DNA of 64,000 bases, taken from contig NZ_BSTR01000003.1 of NCBI RefSeq assembly GCF_030269645.1, forward strand, positions 186,001 to 250,000, given 5' to 3'. The stretch is from Actinokineospora sp. NBRC 105648. GTDB taxonomy: Bacteria; Actinomycetota; Actinomycetes; Mycobacteriales; Pseudonocardiaceae. The notes below the pieces were generated by a model. The model was not told the origin of the DNA and did not search any database. It saw only the letters and a list, made by a program, of their open reading frames with translations. Each line of letters opens with the position of its first letter. Position 1 is the first letter of the stretch. Shown piece after piece: positions 41,508-51,615 of this stretch. The position numbers were made by a program, and so were the translations under genes.

Positions 41508-42431
41508 ATGAGACGCAGGCTCCGCTCCCCCTTGCCGCAGCGACACGGTCTCGACGCGGCGCGGTTGCGGCTGCCCGAGGTGGGCTCGTGGGCGACGGTG
41601 CTGGAGCACCTGGTGGAGCGGCTCCCGCGGGTCGAGCCCGCGCGGATCGAGATGATGCTGCGGGAGCGGCGGATCGTCGGGCTGGACGGGCCGGTGGCGG
41701 TGGACGCGCCGTACGTGCCGGGGATGTTCGTGTGGTTCCACCGGGACCTGCCGGTGGAGGTGCCGGTGCCGTTCGAGTTGGGGGTCGTGCACCAGGACGA
41801 GGACGTGGTCGTGGTGGACAAGCCGCACTTCCTGGCGACGATCCCGCGTGGCAAGCACGTCGTGCAGACGGCGCTGGTGCGGTTGCGCCGTGAGCTGGGG
41901 ATCCCGGCGTTGAGCCCGGCGCACCGGTTGGACCGGGTGACGGCGGGGTTGTTGCTGTTCGTGGTGCGCCCGGAGGTGCGGGGCGCGTACCAGACGATGT
42001 TCCGGGATCGGTCGGTGGGCAAGGAGTACGAGGCCGTCGCACCGTTCGACCCCGCGGTGGTGTTGCCCGCGGTGGTGCGGAGTCGGATCGTGAAGGAGCG
42101 TGGGGTGATCACCGCGCAGGAGGTCCCGGGTGAGCCGAACGCGGAGACCCTGGTGGAGTTGGTCGAGCACCGCGCGGGGGTGGGTCGGTACCGCCTCTCC
42201 CCCGCCACCGGTCGTACGCACCAGCTCCGGCTGCACATGGCGGGTCTGGGGTTGCCGATCCTGGGTGACGACTTCTACCCGGTGCTGACCGAGAAGCCGT
42301 TGGACGATTTCAGTCGGCCGTTGCAGTTGTTGGCCCGGGTGTTGGAGTTCGTCGATCCGGTGTCGGGTGAGCCGCGGCGGTTCGAGAGCCGGTTGCGGTT
42401 GGCCGCGTGGGAGTCGCCCGAGTCCTGGTAG
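41508..42431 (+). CDS. RluA-family 23S rRNA/tRNA pseudouridine synthase
   Basis: 307 aa; TAGGCT lies 6 bases before the ATG (leaderless). Catalytic motif SPAHRLDRVTAGLLLFVV with the nucleophile Asp, preceded by the RluA core VVHQDEDVVVVDKPHFLATI and followed by GRYRLSPATGRTHQLRLHMA with LGLPILGDDFYP. It isomerises uridine to pseudouridine in structured RNA. An N-terminal S4-like region is present in part. It is 9 bases after the recombinase gene. Confidence 0.93.
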   Translation: MRRRLRSPLPQRHGLDAARLRLPEVGSWATVLEHLVERLPRVEPARIEMMLRERRIVGLDGPVAVDAPYVPGMFVWFHRDLPVEVPVPFELGVVHQDEDVVVVDKPHFLATIPRGKHVVQTALVRLRRELGIPALSPAHRLDRVTAGLLLFVVRPEVRGAYQTMFRDRSVGKEYEAVAPFDPAVVLPAVVRSRIVKERGVITAQEVPGEPNAETLVELVEHRAGVGRYRLSPATGRTHQLRLHMAGLGLPILGDDFYPVLTEKPLDDFSRPLQLLARVLEFVDPVSGEPRRFESRLRLAAWESPESW

Positions 42432-42454
42432 GGCTCCCCCGATCGGTGCATCGC

Positions 42455-42485
42455 TTGACCTTGACACTGTGACAGGGTTTTCACT
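42455..42485 (+). promoter_or_regulatory. MerR-type promoter with an internal dyad
   Basis: TTGACC (42455) as -35 region is followed by the dyad ACCTTGACAC / GTGACAGGGT (42458-42478; 8 of 10 positions symmetric). This is the kind of long-spacer, palindrome-containing promoter activated by MerR/CueR-type regulators. The downstream operon encodes a MerR protein. Confidence 0.65.
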
Positions 42486-42487
42486 GG

Positions 42488-43180
42488 GTGCAGGAGGTGG
42501 TCCCGATCAACTCGACACCAGGAACCCAGCAGACCCGGCTGCTCGACGCGTTGAGCGCTGCCAGTTCAGGGACACGGCTCAGGGCGGCCCTGGCGGTGGG
42601 CACATACCCCGACCCCGGTCTCGTCGAAGCGCTCGTGGCGCGGTGCGCGGTCGAGCCGAACTTCTTCGTGCGCGACATGCTCACGTGGGCGTTGACCCGT
42701 TTCCCGTCGGAGTCCACGGTGCCCCGACTTGTCGCGGAGCTCGGTTCCGGGTGCGCGCAGGCGCGGAGCCAGGCGTTGCACACACTGTCCAAGATCGGGG
42801 ACGAGGGCGTGTGGCCCGCGATCACGCGGTCGTTGCTGTGCGACGCCGACGACGAGGTCGCGCGTAGCGCGTGGCGTGCCGCGGTCGTCCTCGTGCCTGC
42901 CGGGCAGGAGGAAGCGCTGGCCGCGGTGTTGGTCGCCCAGCTCGGTCGCGGCGACCGGGACGTGCGGCTGAGTCTGAGCCGAGCGCTGGTCGCGCTCGGG
43001 GACGTGATCGAGCCTGCCCTGCGGTCGGGGCTGGCGAGTGTGGACCCGACGGTGCGTGCCCATGCCCACGCGACGCTGCTGCTCCTGAGCGACCCGGAGG
43101 TCGGGTTCGATTCGGCCCTGGAGGAGGCGACCCGGGTCCTGGTGCTGGGTCCGGACCGGGCCGACGGCGCGGCGTGCTGA
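42488..43180 (+). CDS. HEAT-repeat protein
   Basis: 230 aa, all-helical. About five HEAT-like units with alternating helices (RLRAALAVGTYPDPGLVEAL; FVRDMLTWALTRFPSESTVP; RSQALHTLSKIGDEGVWPAI; VRLSLSRALVALGDVIEPAL; VRAHAHATLLLLSDPEVGFD). GTG start; since the inferred promoter lies very close, the true start could be slightly downstream. It overlaps the following MerR-HEAT gene, so both proteins are made together. It probably binds a partner protein, plausibly the MerR-HEAT protein itself (inference). Confidence 0.8.
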   Translation: MQEVVPINSTPGTQQTRLLDALSAASSGTRLRAALAVGTYPDPGLVEALVARCAVEPNFFVRDMLTWALTRFPSESTVPRLVAELGSGCAQARSQALHTLSKIGDEGVWPAITRSLLCDADDEVARSAWRAAVVLVPAGQEEALAAVLVAQLGRGDRDVRLSLSRALVALGDVIEPALRSGLASVDPTVRAHAHATLLLLSDPEVGFDSALEEATRVLVLGPDRADGAAC

Positions 43181-44187
43181 TCGGGGAGGTGGCCCGCCGG
43201 GCGGGGGTGAGTACCCGGATGCTGCGGCACTACGACTCCCTCGGGCTGGTGCGGCCGACAGGTCGCACCGTGGGTGGCTACCGCGAGTACTCCGCCGAGG
43301 ACATCCGTCGGATCTTCCACGTGGAGAGCCTGCGGTCGCTGGGCTTGTCGTTGCGGCAGGTCGGTCGCGCGCTGGCGGATCCCGCGTTCACGCCGTCCGC
43401 GCTGGTCGGCGACCTGATCCGGCGGACCGAGGACCGGCTGGGCCGGGAACGGGAGCTGCTCGACCGGCTGCGCGCGATCGACGCGTCGTCGCCGTCCGGT
43501 TGGGAGGGCGTGCTGCGTGTCGTGGAGTTGTTGCAGGGGCTCGCCTCGCCCAGTGCCGCGCGCAGGCAGCAGGCGGTCCTGGCCCCGGCCGAGGAGGTGC
43601 CGGTCCCGGTCGAGGTGTTGGCCGGGGCGGTCCTGGCCGAATCGGATCCGAACGTCGCGGGTGCCCTGCGGTGGGCCTTGGCGAGGTCGGGTGGGGGCGG
43701 TGTGGCGAGCGTGGCGTCCGGGGCGTATTCGGCGAATGTGGACATCCGGCGGCGGGCGGTCCTGGCGATCGCCGAGATGCCCGGGGACGAGGCGGACGCG
43801 GTGCTCGCGGACGCGCTCGGGGATTCGGACTCGACGGTGCGCGGGCATGCCGCTCTGGCGTTGGGCGCGCGTGGTGGGACCGCGGCCGTGCCGGTGCTGG
43901 TGGGCATGGTGGTCGAGGGCAGGAACGATGTGGAGGCGGCCGAGGTCCTGGGGGCGCTGGCGGCGGATCCCGGGCGGGCGGAGCGGATCATGGGTGCGCT
44001 GGTCGACGAGCTCGCCGCGCACGCGGCGGACTTCGGGGTGCGGATTCGCCTGGTCCAGGCTCTGGCCGAGATGCCTGCCGCCGTCGGGCTGGGGGTTCTG
44101 CGGCAGTTGGCAGGCGATGATGATCGTGCTGTCGCCCTGGTCGCCTCGGCGTTCGTGGGGGTGCTCGAAGGGCGGGGTGGCGGCTGA
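43174..44187 (+). CDS. MerR regulator fused to HEAT repeats
   Basis: 337 aa; GTG start lies inside the preceding gene, 4 bases before the end of its stop. The MerR DNA-binding domain covers residues 1-75: LIGEVARRAGVSTRMLRHYD, SLGLVRPTGRTVGGYREYSA, SLGLSLRQVGRALADPAF. A linker coiled coil follows. Residues about 130-330 are HEAT-type helical repeats (VAGALRWALARSGGGGVASV; DIRRRAVLAIAEMPGDEADA; VRGHAALALGARGGTAAVPV). No metal-binding Cys pair is visible. The upstream dyad suggests autoregulation. Confidence 0.85.
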   Translation: MLIGEVARRAGVSTRMLRHYDSLGLVRPTGRTVGGYREYSAEDIRRIFHVESLRSLGLSLRQVGRALADPAFTPSALVGDLIRRTEDRLGRERELLDRLRAIDASSPSGWEGVLRVVELLQGLASPSAARRQQAVLAPAEEVPVPVEVLAGAVLAESDPNVAGALRWALARSGGGGVASVASGAYSANVDIRRRAVLAIAEMPGDEADAVLADALGDSDSTVRGHAALALGARGGTAAVPVLVGMVVEGRNDVEAAEVLGALAADPGRAERIMGALVDELAAHAADFGVRIRLVQALAEMPAAVGLGVLRQLAGDDDRAVALVASAFVGVLEGRGGG

Positions 44188-44196
44188 GGTCGTTTG

Positions 44197-45429
44197 TCAG
44201 TGGCTTGGTCTGGGCGGGGTTTCCGGGGTTGGGGGGCGTAGGGCGTCGGCCACTAGGTCCACTGCGCTGCGGGAGGGGTCGCGGGCGGCGTTGTTGTAGA
44301 CCTGTTCTGTGGTGTCGATGCTGGTGTGGCCCACGTCGGCCTGGATGTGGACGAGTTGGGCGCCTGCTTCGACGGCGGTGGTGACGTAGAAGTGGCGTAG
44401 GGCGTGGGGGTGCATGGCGTCGGCGATGTCGTGGAGGGGGTCGCCCGCGGTTCTGGCCAGGCGGCGGAGGAGTTGCCAGATGGCTTGGCGTTGGTAGCGG
44501 TTGCCGGTTCTGGTGATGAGCAGTGGGGTGGGTGGGCCGTGGTGGGTGCCGCGGCGGGTGGGGGTGGTGTTGGTGGGGTCGGCGGCGTCTCGGGTGCGCA
44601 GGTAGGTGGTGATGGCGCGGTCGGCCATGGTGGAGAGGTAGACGATGCGGGTTTTGCCGCCTTTGCCGTGGACGCGCAGGGCGCGGCGGCCGCGGGTGAC
44701 GTGCAGGTCGGCGCGGTCGAGGGCGCAGAGTTCGCTGACGCGCAGGCCCAGGGTGAACAGGGCGACGACGGCGGAGGCGCGGGCGGTGTCGAGGGGGCCG
44801 TTGCCCCGGCGGGGGGTGGCCGCGGTGTCGATGAGGGTGCGGACCTGGTCGGTGGTGAGGGTGACGGTGCTGGTGGTGCTGCCGGTGGGGACGACCAGGC
44901 CGAGGCGGCGGCGGTCGAGGGCGGCGGGGTTGCCGGTGGTGAGGCCGGTGTCGGCGAGGTGGGTGTAGAGGGCTTTGAGGGTGGCGAGCATGCGGTCGCG
45001 GGTGGCCGGGGCGGTGCCGGCGTCGGTGAGGGCGGTGAGCCAGTCCTTGACGTCGGTGGTGCGGGCGGTGCGGGGGTCGTGGCCGTGTCGGGCGCACCAG
45101 CGGAACCAGTGCAGATGGCGGTAGCGGCCTCGGGGGGCGGGTGGGGGGCGGTGCGCGGCGGGTGGGGGTTTGCCGGTGCCGACGGCGGCGGCGTAGGTGG
45201 TGAGGGCGGTGTCCCAGGTGGGGTCGGCGGTGCCTGCCCAGTCGGTGATGTCGTGGGCGGTGACGGGCAGGCCGAGTCCTTCGGCGTAGGTGCGGCGGGT
45301 GGCGCGGTTACCGTAGCCGGTGAGCCAGTCGGTGATCGCGGTGAGCAGGTCGGTGGGGTTGTCGACGCCGGGCCAGGTGGTCTGACCGGTGCTGGGCTCG
45401 ATCGCGTTCACCGGGCAAGGATCGCGCAC
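44197..45429 (-). CDS. Tyrosine-type recombinase/integrase
   Basis: 410 aa (start 45429; GTG 45411 is the alternative). A long N-terminal arm and core-binding domain (RYRHLHWFRWCARHGHDPRT) precede the catalytic domain: R in LGLRVSELCALDRADLHV, K in RVHGKGGKTRIVYLS, H-x-x-R in HPHALRHFYVTTAVEAG, H in QADVGHTSIDTTEQVYNN, with the final Tyr in EQVY. It is larger than Xer proteins and belongs to the phage-integrase-like group. It converges on the MerR-HEAT gene with a 9-base gap. No attachment site was recognised next to it. Confidence 0.9.
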   Translation of the reverse strand: MRDPCPVNAIEPSTGQTTWPGVDNPTDLLTAITDWLTGYGNRATRRTYAEGLGLPVTAHDITDWAGTADPTWDTALTTYAAAVGTGKPPPAAHRPPPAPRGRYRHLHWFRWCARHGHDPRTARTTDVKDWLTALTDAGTAPATRDRMLATLKALYTHLADTGLTTGNPAALDRRRLGLVVPTGSTTSTVTLTTDQVRTLIDTAATPRRGNGPLDTARASAVVALFTLGLRVSELCALDRADLHVTRGRRALRVHGKGGKTRIVYLSTMADRAITTYLRTRDAADPTNTTPTRRGTHHGPPTPLLITRTGNRYQRQAIWQLLRRLARTAGDPLHDIADAMHPHALRHFYVTTAVEAGAQLVHIQADVGHTSIDTTEQVYNNAARDPSRSAVDLVADALRPPTPETPPRPSH

Positions 45430-45469
45430 GGGTCGGGCGGGGTCGGTACTCCCCCGCCCGGGTGCGGGT

Positions 45470-46024
45470 TCAGGGGCGGCGGCCGACGAGGTCGAGGAGG
45501 CGGTCCTGCAGGGGGCTGTCGGGGCCGAGGGTGCCGCTGGGTCCGGTGCCGAAGATGCCGAGTTCGCTGATGGTGGCCGCGAGCGGGTGCATGAACTCCC
45601 ACATGCCCTGGACGAGGGTGGGGTCGAGGGTGTCGTCGGTGTGCAGGGCGCGGGCGAGGTCCCAGGCGTGCACGAGGTGTTCGCCGATGCGGAAGCCGAT
45701 GAGCGTGCGGCCGGGGATGGGGCCGCTGGGGTGGGCGACGACGCGGTCGAGGGCGCCGGGGGCCGCGGCGGCGTGGTGGAGCGCGTCGGCGGCGGTGGTG
45801 AAGGCGGCGATGGGGTCGTCGTGGAGCCATTCGCTGGTCAGGATGTCGATGGCGGTCTCGGTGGTGGCGCCCTCGAACAGGGCGACGGCCATCCGGTCGC
45901 CGGCGACGACGTGGTTGGCCAGGTCGCGGGCGGTCCACGCGGGGCACGGGGTGGGGGCGGTGGAGTTGTCGGGCGTGAGGTGGACGAGGCGGCGGCGGAA
46001 CTCGTCGTGAGCGGCGTGCAGCAC
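45470..46024 (-). CDS. TIGR03086-family DinB-like metal-binding protein
   Basis: 184 aa; GTG preceded by GGAGAAACC. The start LLHAAHDEFRRRLVHLTPDN-type helix is followed by TPCPAWTARDLANHVVAGD (metal His) and GFRIGEHLVHAWDLARAL (second His set), the mycothiol-dependent maleylpyruvate-isomerase-like fold. The MerR gene lies 8 bases upstream on the same strand, suggesting one operon. Confidence 0.88.
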   Translation of the reverse strand: MLHAAHDEFRRRLVHLTPDNSTAPTPCPAWTARDLANHVVAGDRMAVALFEGATTETAIDILTSEWLHDDPIAAFTTAADALHHAAAAPGALDRVVAHPSGPIPGRTLIGFRIGEHLVHAWDLARALHTDDTLDPTLVQGMWEFMHPLAATISELGIFGTGPSGTLGPDSPLQDRLLDLVGRRP

Positions 46025-46032
46025 GGTTTCTC

Positions 46033-46797
46033 CTAGCGGGGGGTGCGGGTGAGGGGCCAGCAGACCTCGGTGCGCCGGGTGGCGGGGTCGAGGTCGAGGT
46101 AGTGCTCGCGCAGGGGTCCTGGGGCGCCGAGGCCGAGGGTGGCGACGTGGGCGCCGAGGGGGCCGTAGGTCTCGTCGAGGTCTTCGTACCGGCCGTGGTG
46201 GACGGCGGTGGCCAGGTCGGCGGCGGGTACGAGGAGGGTGGCCGTGGCGGGGTCGGTGGGGCGGAAGACGGTGACCTCGCCGGTGCCCTCGGTGAACAGC
46301 TCCTCGGTGAACAGACTGCCGAGGGGGCCGCCCGCGGTGGGCAGGACGGCGAACGCCTCGGCGCAGAAGGCCCCGACGTCGGTGCGGGGGATGCGGCGGG
46401 TGAGTCCGACCGCGGGTGTGTCGGGGACCGACCGGTAGCGCACGGTGGTGTCGGGGGCGGGGTCCTCGAGGAGTCTGCGCAGTCCGGCGACGGCGAGGCT
46501 GGTGCGGTCGAGCTCGTCCTGGAGGCGGTCGAGGTGGGTGAGCAGGACGCGGTCGCGGTCGGCCGGGTGCGGGGCGCCCAGGAGTGCCTTGATGTCGGCC
46601 AGTGGCATGTCGAGCTCGCGGAGCCTGCGGATGGTGCGGGCGGGGCGGACCTGGTGGGCGGAGTAGGCGCGCAGTCCGGTGCGCGGGTCGACGTGGTCGG
46701 GTTCGAGCAGGCCCAGCCGGTGGTAGTGGCGCAGGGCCTTGACCGTCAGATGGGTCATCTTGGCGAACTCGCCGATGGCGATGTTGCTGCTGGGCAC
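46033..46797 (-). CDS. MerR-family regulator with a GyrI-like effector domain
   Basis: 254 aa from GTG 46797. DNA-binding domain: IGEFAKMTHLTVKALRHYHR, LGLLEPDHVDPRTGLRAYSA, ELDMPLADIKALLG, then a coiled coil. The C-terminal about 150 residues have the GyrI/BmrR-type ligand pocket look (VGLTRRIPRTDVGAFCAEAF ... TVFRPTDPATATLLVPAADL, HHGRYEDLDETYGPLGAHVA, REHYLDLDPATRRTEVCWPL). It probably senses a lipophilic or aromatic compound. It is followed by the TIGR03086 gene. Confidence 0.9.
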   Translation of the reverse strand: MPSSNIAIGEFAKMTHLTVKALRHYHRLGLLEPDHVDPRTGLRAYSAHQVRPARTIRRLRELDMPLADIKALLGAPHPADRDRVLLTHLDRLQDELDRTSLAVAGLRRLLEDPAPDTTVRYRSVPDTPAVGLTRRIPRTDVGAFCAEAFAVLPTAGGPLGSLFTEELFTEGTGEVTVFRPTDPATATLLVPAADLATAVHHGRYEDLDETYGPLGAHVATLGLGAPGPLREHYLDLDPATRRTEVCWPLTRTPR

Positions 46798-46841
46798 GCG
46801 GTCAGCATCGCGGCTCCCCCTGGGGGAGGCGCAAGTCGGGC

Positions 46842-48167
46842 TCAGCCGGTGGGGATGGACAGGTCCGCGCCCGCGGCCAGGACCGAGCTGGTCCAGCTCG
46901 CGGTGTCGGTGAAGACGATGCAGATCACGTTGCGGTAGCCGGCGTCCCAGGAGGCCTGGTCGGGGGCGAGGAAGCCGAGTTGGTCGGTCTCGGAGAGGGC
47001 GGCGACGTCGACGTTGCGCTGGGCGATCGGGAGGCACTTGGTCTCGGAGTCGGCGGTGAGGGTGGTCATGCCGGGCCAGGGGCCGGTGCCGCCGGTGTAG
47101 GCGCCGATGGCCTGGGCGTCGTGCCTGCTGCCGCAGGAGGTGAGGTCGACGTTGGGGATCGGGGCGGAGAACGAGGGCCGGATGAAGCAGTCGCCGGGTT
47201 TGAGGGTGCAGGCGGTGGCTTGGCCGCTGGGTGGGTGTTCGCAGTCGGCGGCGTTGGCCTCGTCGACGAGGTAGACCACGGCGACGGCCCAGGCGCTGCC
47301 CCAGACCCCGGAGAAGACCAGGCCCGCGACGGCCATGAACACGGCCAGGGCCTTGGACATCGCGACCGCGCCGCCGACCTTGACCGCCGCGGCCGCGGAC
47401 CCGGTGGCGGCGTGGCCGGCGAACGCCGATCCCGTGGTGGTCGCGCCTGCCCCGGCGCTGGTCGCCGCCGACCCGGTGGCGGCTGTGCTGGACAGGGCGG
47501 GTGTGGAGCTGGAGAGGGCGGGTGTGGCGTGGGCGGCCGCGGGGTGGCCGATCGTCCAGGTGGAGTTGGACACCGGGTCGATGGTGGGCACGTGCGGGGT
47601 GACCGGGGCGGTGGGCGGCGCGTACGCGGCGTGCGTGATGCCCGGGTCGGTGGTCGGCAGGTGTGGGGCGGCCTGGGGTGGTGGCGAGTAGGCGGCCTGC
47701 GTCGCCGCGGCGGGGTCGTGAGCCGGGACGCCGTGCTGCGGCGGGGCGGCCTGGGCTCCGGGGTGGGTGACCTGTGCGGTGCCCGCCGGGTCGTGCACCG
47801 GTGTGGTGGGCGGTTCGCCGATCGGGGCCGCGGCCTGCACCGCACCGGGGTCCCCGCTCGGGGGGTACGGGCCCGCGGCGCTCGGGTCGGGTCCGGGTTG
47901 GCGCACCTCGCCCAGCGCGGTCGGGCCGGCTCCGGGGTCGCCGCCCAGTTTCGAGATCTGCCGGAGCACGATCACCGCGAACACGATCGCGATCGGGATG
48001 AGCACCGGGACGAACCCGCACAGGCCCAGGATGAGCGCCGCGATGGCCATCCGGGTGGTCCGGCGGTCGAGGTGGCCCTGGTAGAGGTGCACGCCCGAGT
48101 GGATGGACCCGCCGACCTGGAGGACGTTGTGGCCACCGGTGGCCTGGTTGTGGACGTTCCCGCTCAC
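46842..48167 (-). CDS. Septum-formation-domain membrane protein with an N-terminal NVxQ-type motif
   Basis: 441 aa from GTG 48167 after GGGGAA. The N-terminal soluble motif VSGNVHNQATGGHNVLQVGG then SIHSGVHLYQG recurs in unrelated actinobacterial signalling proteins. A DUF4190-like membrane hairpin (IAALILGLCGFVPVLIPIAI) and about 180 Pro/Ala/Thr-rich linker residues follow, then a second membrane segment (ALAVFMAVAGLVFSGVWGSA). An extracytoplasmic Septum_form-type domain ends the protein, with CTLKPGDCFIRPSFSAPIPN, LTSCGSRHDAQAIGAYTGGT and paired Cys. Length and order fit actinobacterial DUF4190-Septum_form proteins. The actual role in division is unproven. Confidence 0.75.
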   Translation of the reverse strand: MSGNVHNQATGGHNVLQVGGSIHSGVHLYQGHLDRRTTRMAIAALILGLCGFVPVLIPIAIVFAVIVLRQISKLGGDPGAGPTALGEVRQPGPDPSAAGPYPPSGDPGAVQAAAPIGEPPTTPVHDPAGTAQVTHPGAQAAPPQHGVPAHDPAAATQAAYSPPPQAAPHLPTTDPGITHAAYAPPTAPVTPHVPTIDPVSNSTWTIGHPAAAHATPALSSSTPALSSTAATGSAATSAGAGATTTGSAFAGHAATGSAAAAVKVGGAVAMSKALAVFMAVAGLVFSGVWGSAWAVAVVYLVDEANAADCEHPPSGQATACTLKPGDCFIRPSFSAPIPNVDLTSCGSRHDAQAIGAYTGGTGPWPGMTTLTADSETKCLPIAQRNVDVAALSETDQLGFLAPDQASWDAGYRNVICIVFTDTASWTSSVLAAGADLSIPTG

Positions 48168-48423
48168 GAGTTCCCCTTCCGCGGGCCCCCCGGCCCCTTG
48201 GTTGGCGCGCCGCTGCCCCAGGGCGGACGTGGCCGGTCGGGACACCGGGTGTCGCGGAACTCCTGGCCGGCACAGGTAAGCAGGTCCGCGGCGGCGTGAT
48301 CCGGGATCGGTTCTCGACCACCCGGTCGGACGAACCACCGCTCCCGAAAGAGTTTCGCGTGTGCGGTCCGCGCGGAGCGTGATCGTGCTGTCCGTGTCCG
48401 GTGATGGGTCTCCCGTGTGCGCT
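48168..48423. other. Gene-free stretch upstream of the septum-formation gene
   Basis: Between the septum-formation gene start and the rox terminator hairpin. It has no open frame with family features and no repeats beyond the short G/C runs. It probably contains the minus-strand promoter of the septum-formation gene, but no clear box is visible. Confidence 0.5.
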
Positions 48424-48474
48424 GAGGTGGTCGGGCTCGGCCGGACGGCAGGTCCGACCGAGCCCGGCCACCTC
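48424..48474 (-). terminator. Long hairpin terminator downstream of rox
   Basis: 23-bp stem, arms GAGGTGGTCGGGCTCGGCCG with GAC and their complement (two wobble positions), 5-base loop; 14 bases after the rox stop codon. Confidence 0.85.
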
Positions 48475-48487
48475 GGTACGACAGTGC

Positions 48488-50372
<1,885 letters not shown>

Positions 50373-51542
50373 ATGAGCATGGAAGGCCTGGAAAACGGGG
50401 CCAAGACGCAGGGTTTGTGCGGGTTCAGCCGGTGTCGGGCGGCGCTGCCGCCGCCGGGACCGCGGGGTGGGCGGCCGGTCGAGTTCTGCCCCGACCGGAC
50501 CTGGCCGGGCGGCCGCACCTGCAAGCAGCTCGCGGGTGCCGAGGACGCGCTGCGCCAGGTCGTCGGAGACGCGACCGCTGTTCCCGGGGCACTCGTCGCC
50601 GTGGCACGGGGCCTGGAGGGCACGGCCGAGGGCCTCGCGGGGCCGCTTCGGGAAGTGCTGGCCGCGCTGGGCGAGGTCCGGGCGTTGGCGGCGGCGGAAC
50701 TGGCGGCCGCCGACGGCCGGGTGGCCGAGGCCGAGGCGGCGGCGCGGGAGGCGAAGGGACTGCGGGACCTGGCGGAAGACGCCGCCGCTCGGGCCGGGGC
50801 CGAGGCGGAGCAGGCCCGCGCCGAGACCGAGGCGGCGACGGCGCGGGCAGTGCGGTGGCAGCGCGAGCATGACGCGGCTGTCACCGCGGCCCGCGACGCC
50901 GAGAGTGAGCGGTCGGCTGCCGAGCGGGCCCAGTCCGTCGCGGAGGCGACCGCCGCGGTGGAGCGGGAGCACGCGCTCGCGGCCCGGGCCGAGGCGCAGG
51001 CCGCGCGGGACCAGGAGACCGCGACACGGTCCGAACTCGCGGGGGTGACCGAGCGGGTCTCGGTACTCACCGCCGAACGGGACGCCGCGACCACCGCGCT
51101 GGCCACCTCGACCGAAGCCGAGCGTCGCACGCGGGCCGAGCTCGACCAGATCCGGACCACCGCCGACGCCGAGCGCGTCCGCCTGACCGCCCTGCTCGAC
51201 GCCGCCCAGGTCCGCCTCGACGACACCCGTGACCGCGCCGCCACCGACCTCGACGAGACCCGGCGGGCCAAGGACGCCCTCCACCGCGATCTCGACGACG
51301 CCCGCGCCGCACTCGCCGCCCTCCAGCGCGAGCACGACCTGCGGCAGACCGAGCTCGACGCGGTGCGCGGGCAGCTCGACCTGCGCGGTGCCGAGCTCGA
51401 CGGCGAACGCGCCCGCCTGCGCGCGGTGCGCACCGCACTGCTCGCCCCGACCACCGGCGGCAACGCCAACGACGACACCAACGCCGCCGCCAGTGCCGAC
51501 GGCGTGCGGGCGGGCGTGTTGGCGATCTTGCTCGACACCTGA
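50373..51542 (+). CDS. KfrA-like long coiled-coil protein with an N-terminal zinc-binding motif
   Basis: 389 aa. The N-terminus has a Cys pattern CGFSRCRAALPPPGPRGGRP then VEFCPDRTWPGGRTCKQLAG (C16-x4-C21...C39...C48, all probably metal-binding). About 300 residues of uninterrupted Ala/Glu/Arg/Asp-rich coiled coil follow (for example ADGRVAEAEAAAREAKGLRD; LDDTRDRAATDLDETRRAKD). The pattern resembles the plasmid partition/stabilisation protein KfrA and its chromosomal actinobacterial relatives, which bind DNA and autoregulate. The palindromic region upstream fits. It may be plasmid-derived; that is inference. Confidence 0.75.
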   Translation: MSMEGLENGAKTQGLCGFSRCRAALPPPGPRGGRPVEFCPDRTWPGGRTCKQLAGAEDALRQVVGDATAVPGALVAVARGLEGTAEGLAGPLREVLAALGEVRALAAAELAAADGRVAEAEAAAREAKGLRDLAEDAAARAGAEAEQARAETEAATARAVRWQREHDAAVTAARDAESERSAAERAQSVAEATAAVEREHALAARAEAQAARDQETATRSELAGVTERVSVLTAERDAATTALATSTEAERRTRAELDQIRTTADAERVRLTALLDAAQVRLDDTRDRAATDLDETRRAKDALHRDLDDARAALAALQREHDLRQTELDAVRGQLDLRGAELDGERARLRAVRTALLAPTTGGNANDDTNAAASADGVRAGVLAILLDT

Positions 51543-51615
51543 TCGCGCCTGCGGGCGCGATGTGGCCGAGCACCCGTGTCGGCGGGTGGTCGCCGGTGGC
51601 TGTCAGGATGCCGGG

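Noticed and set aside
45411-45520. Attachment site or tRNA next to the integrase at 44197
   Set aside because: No tRNA-like cloverleaf or core direct repeat was recognised near either end of the gene.
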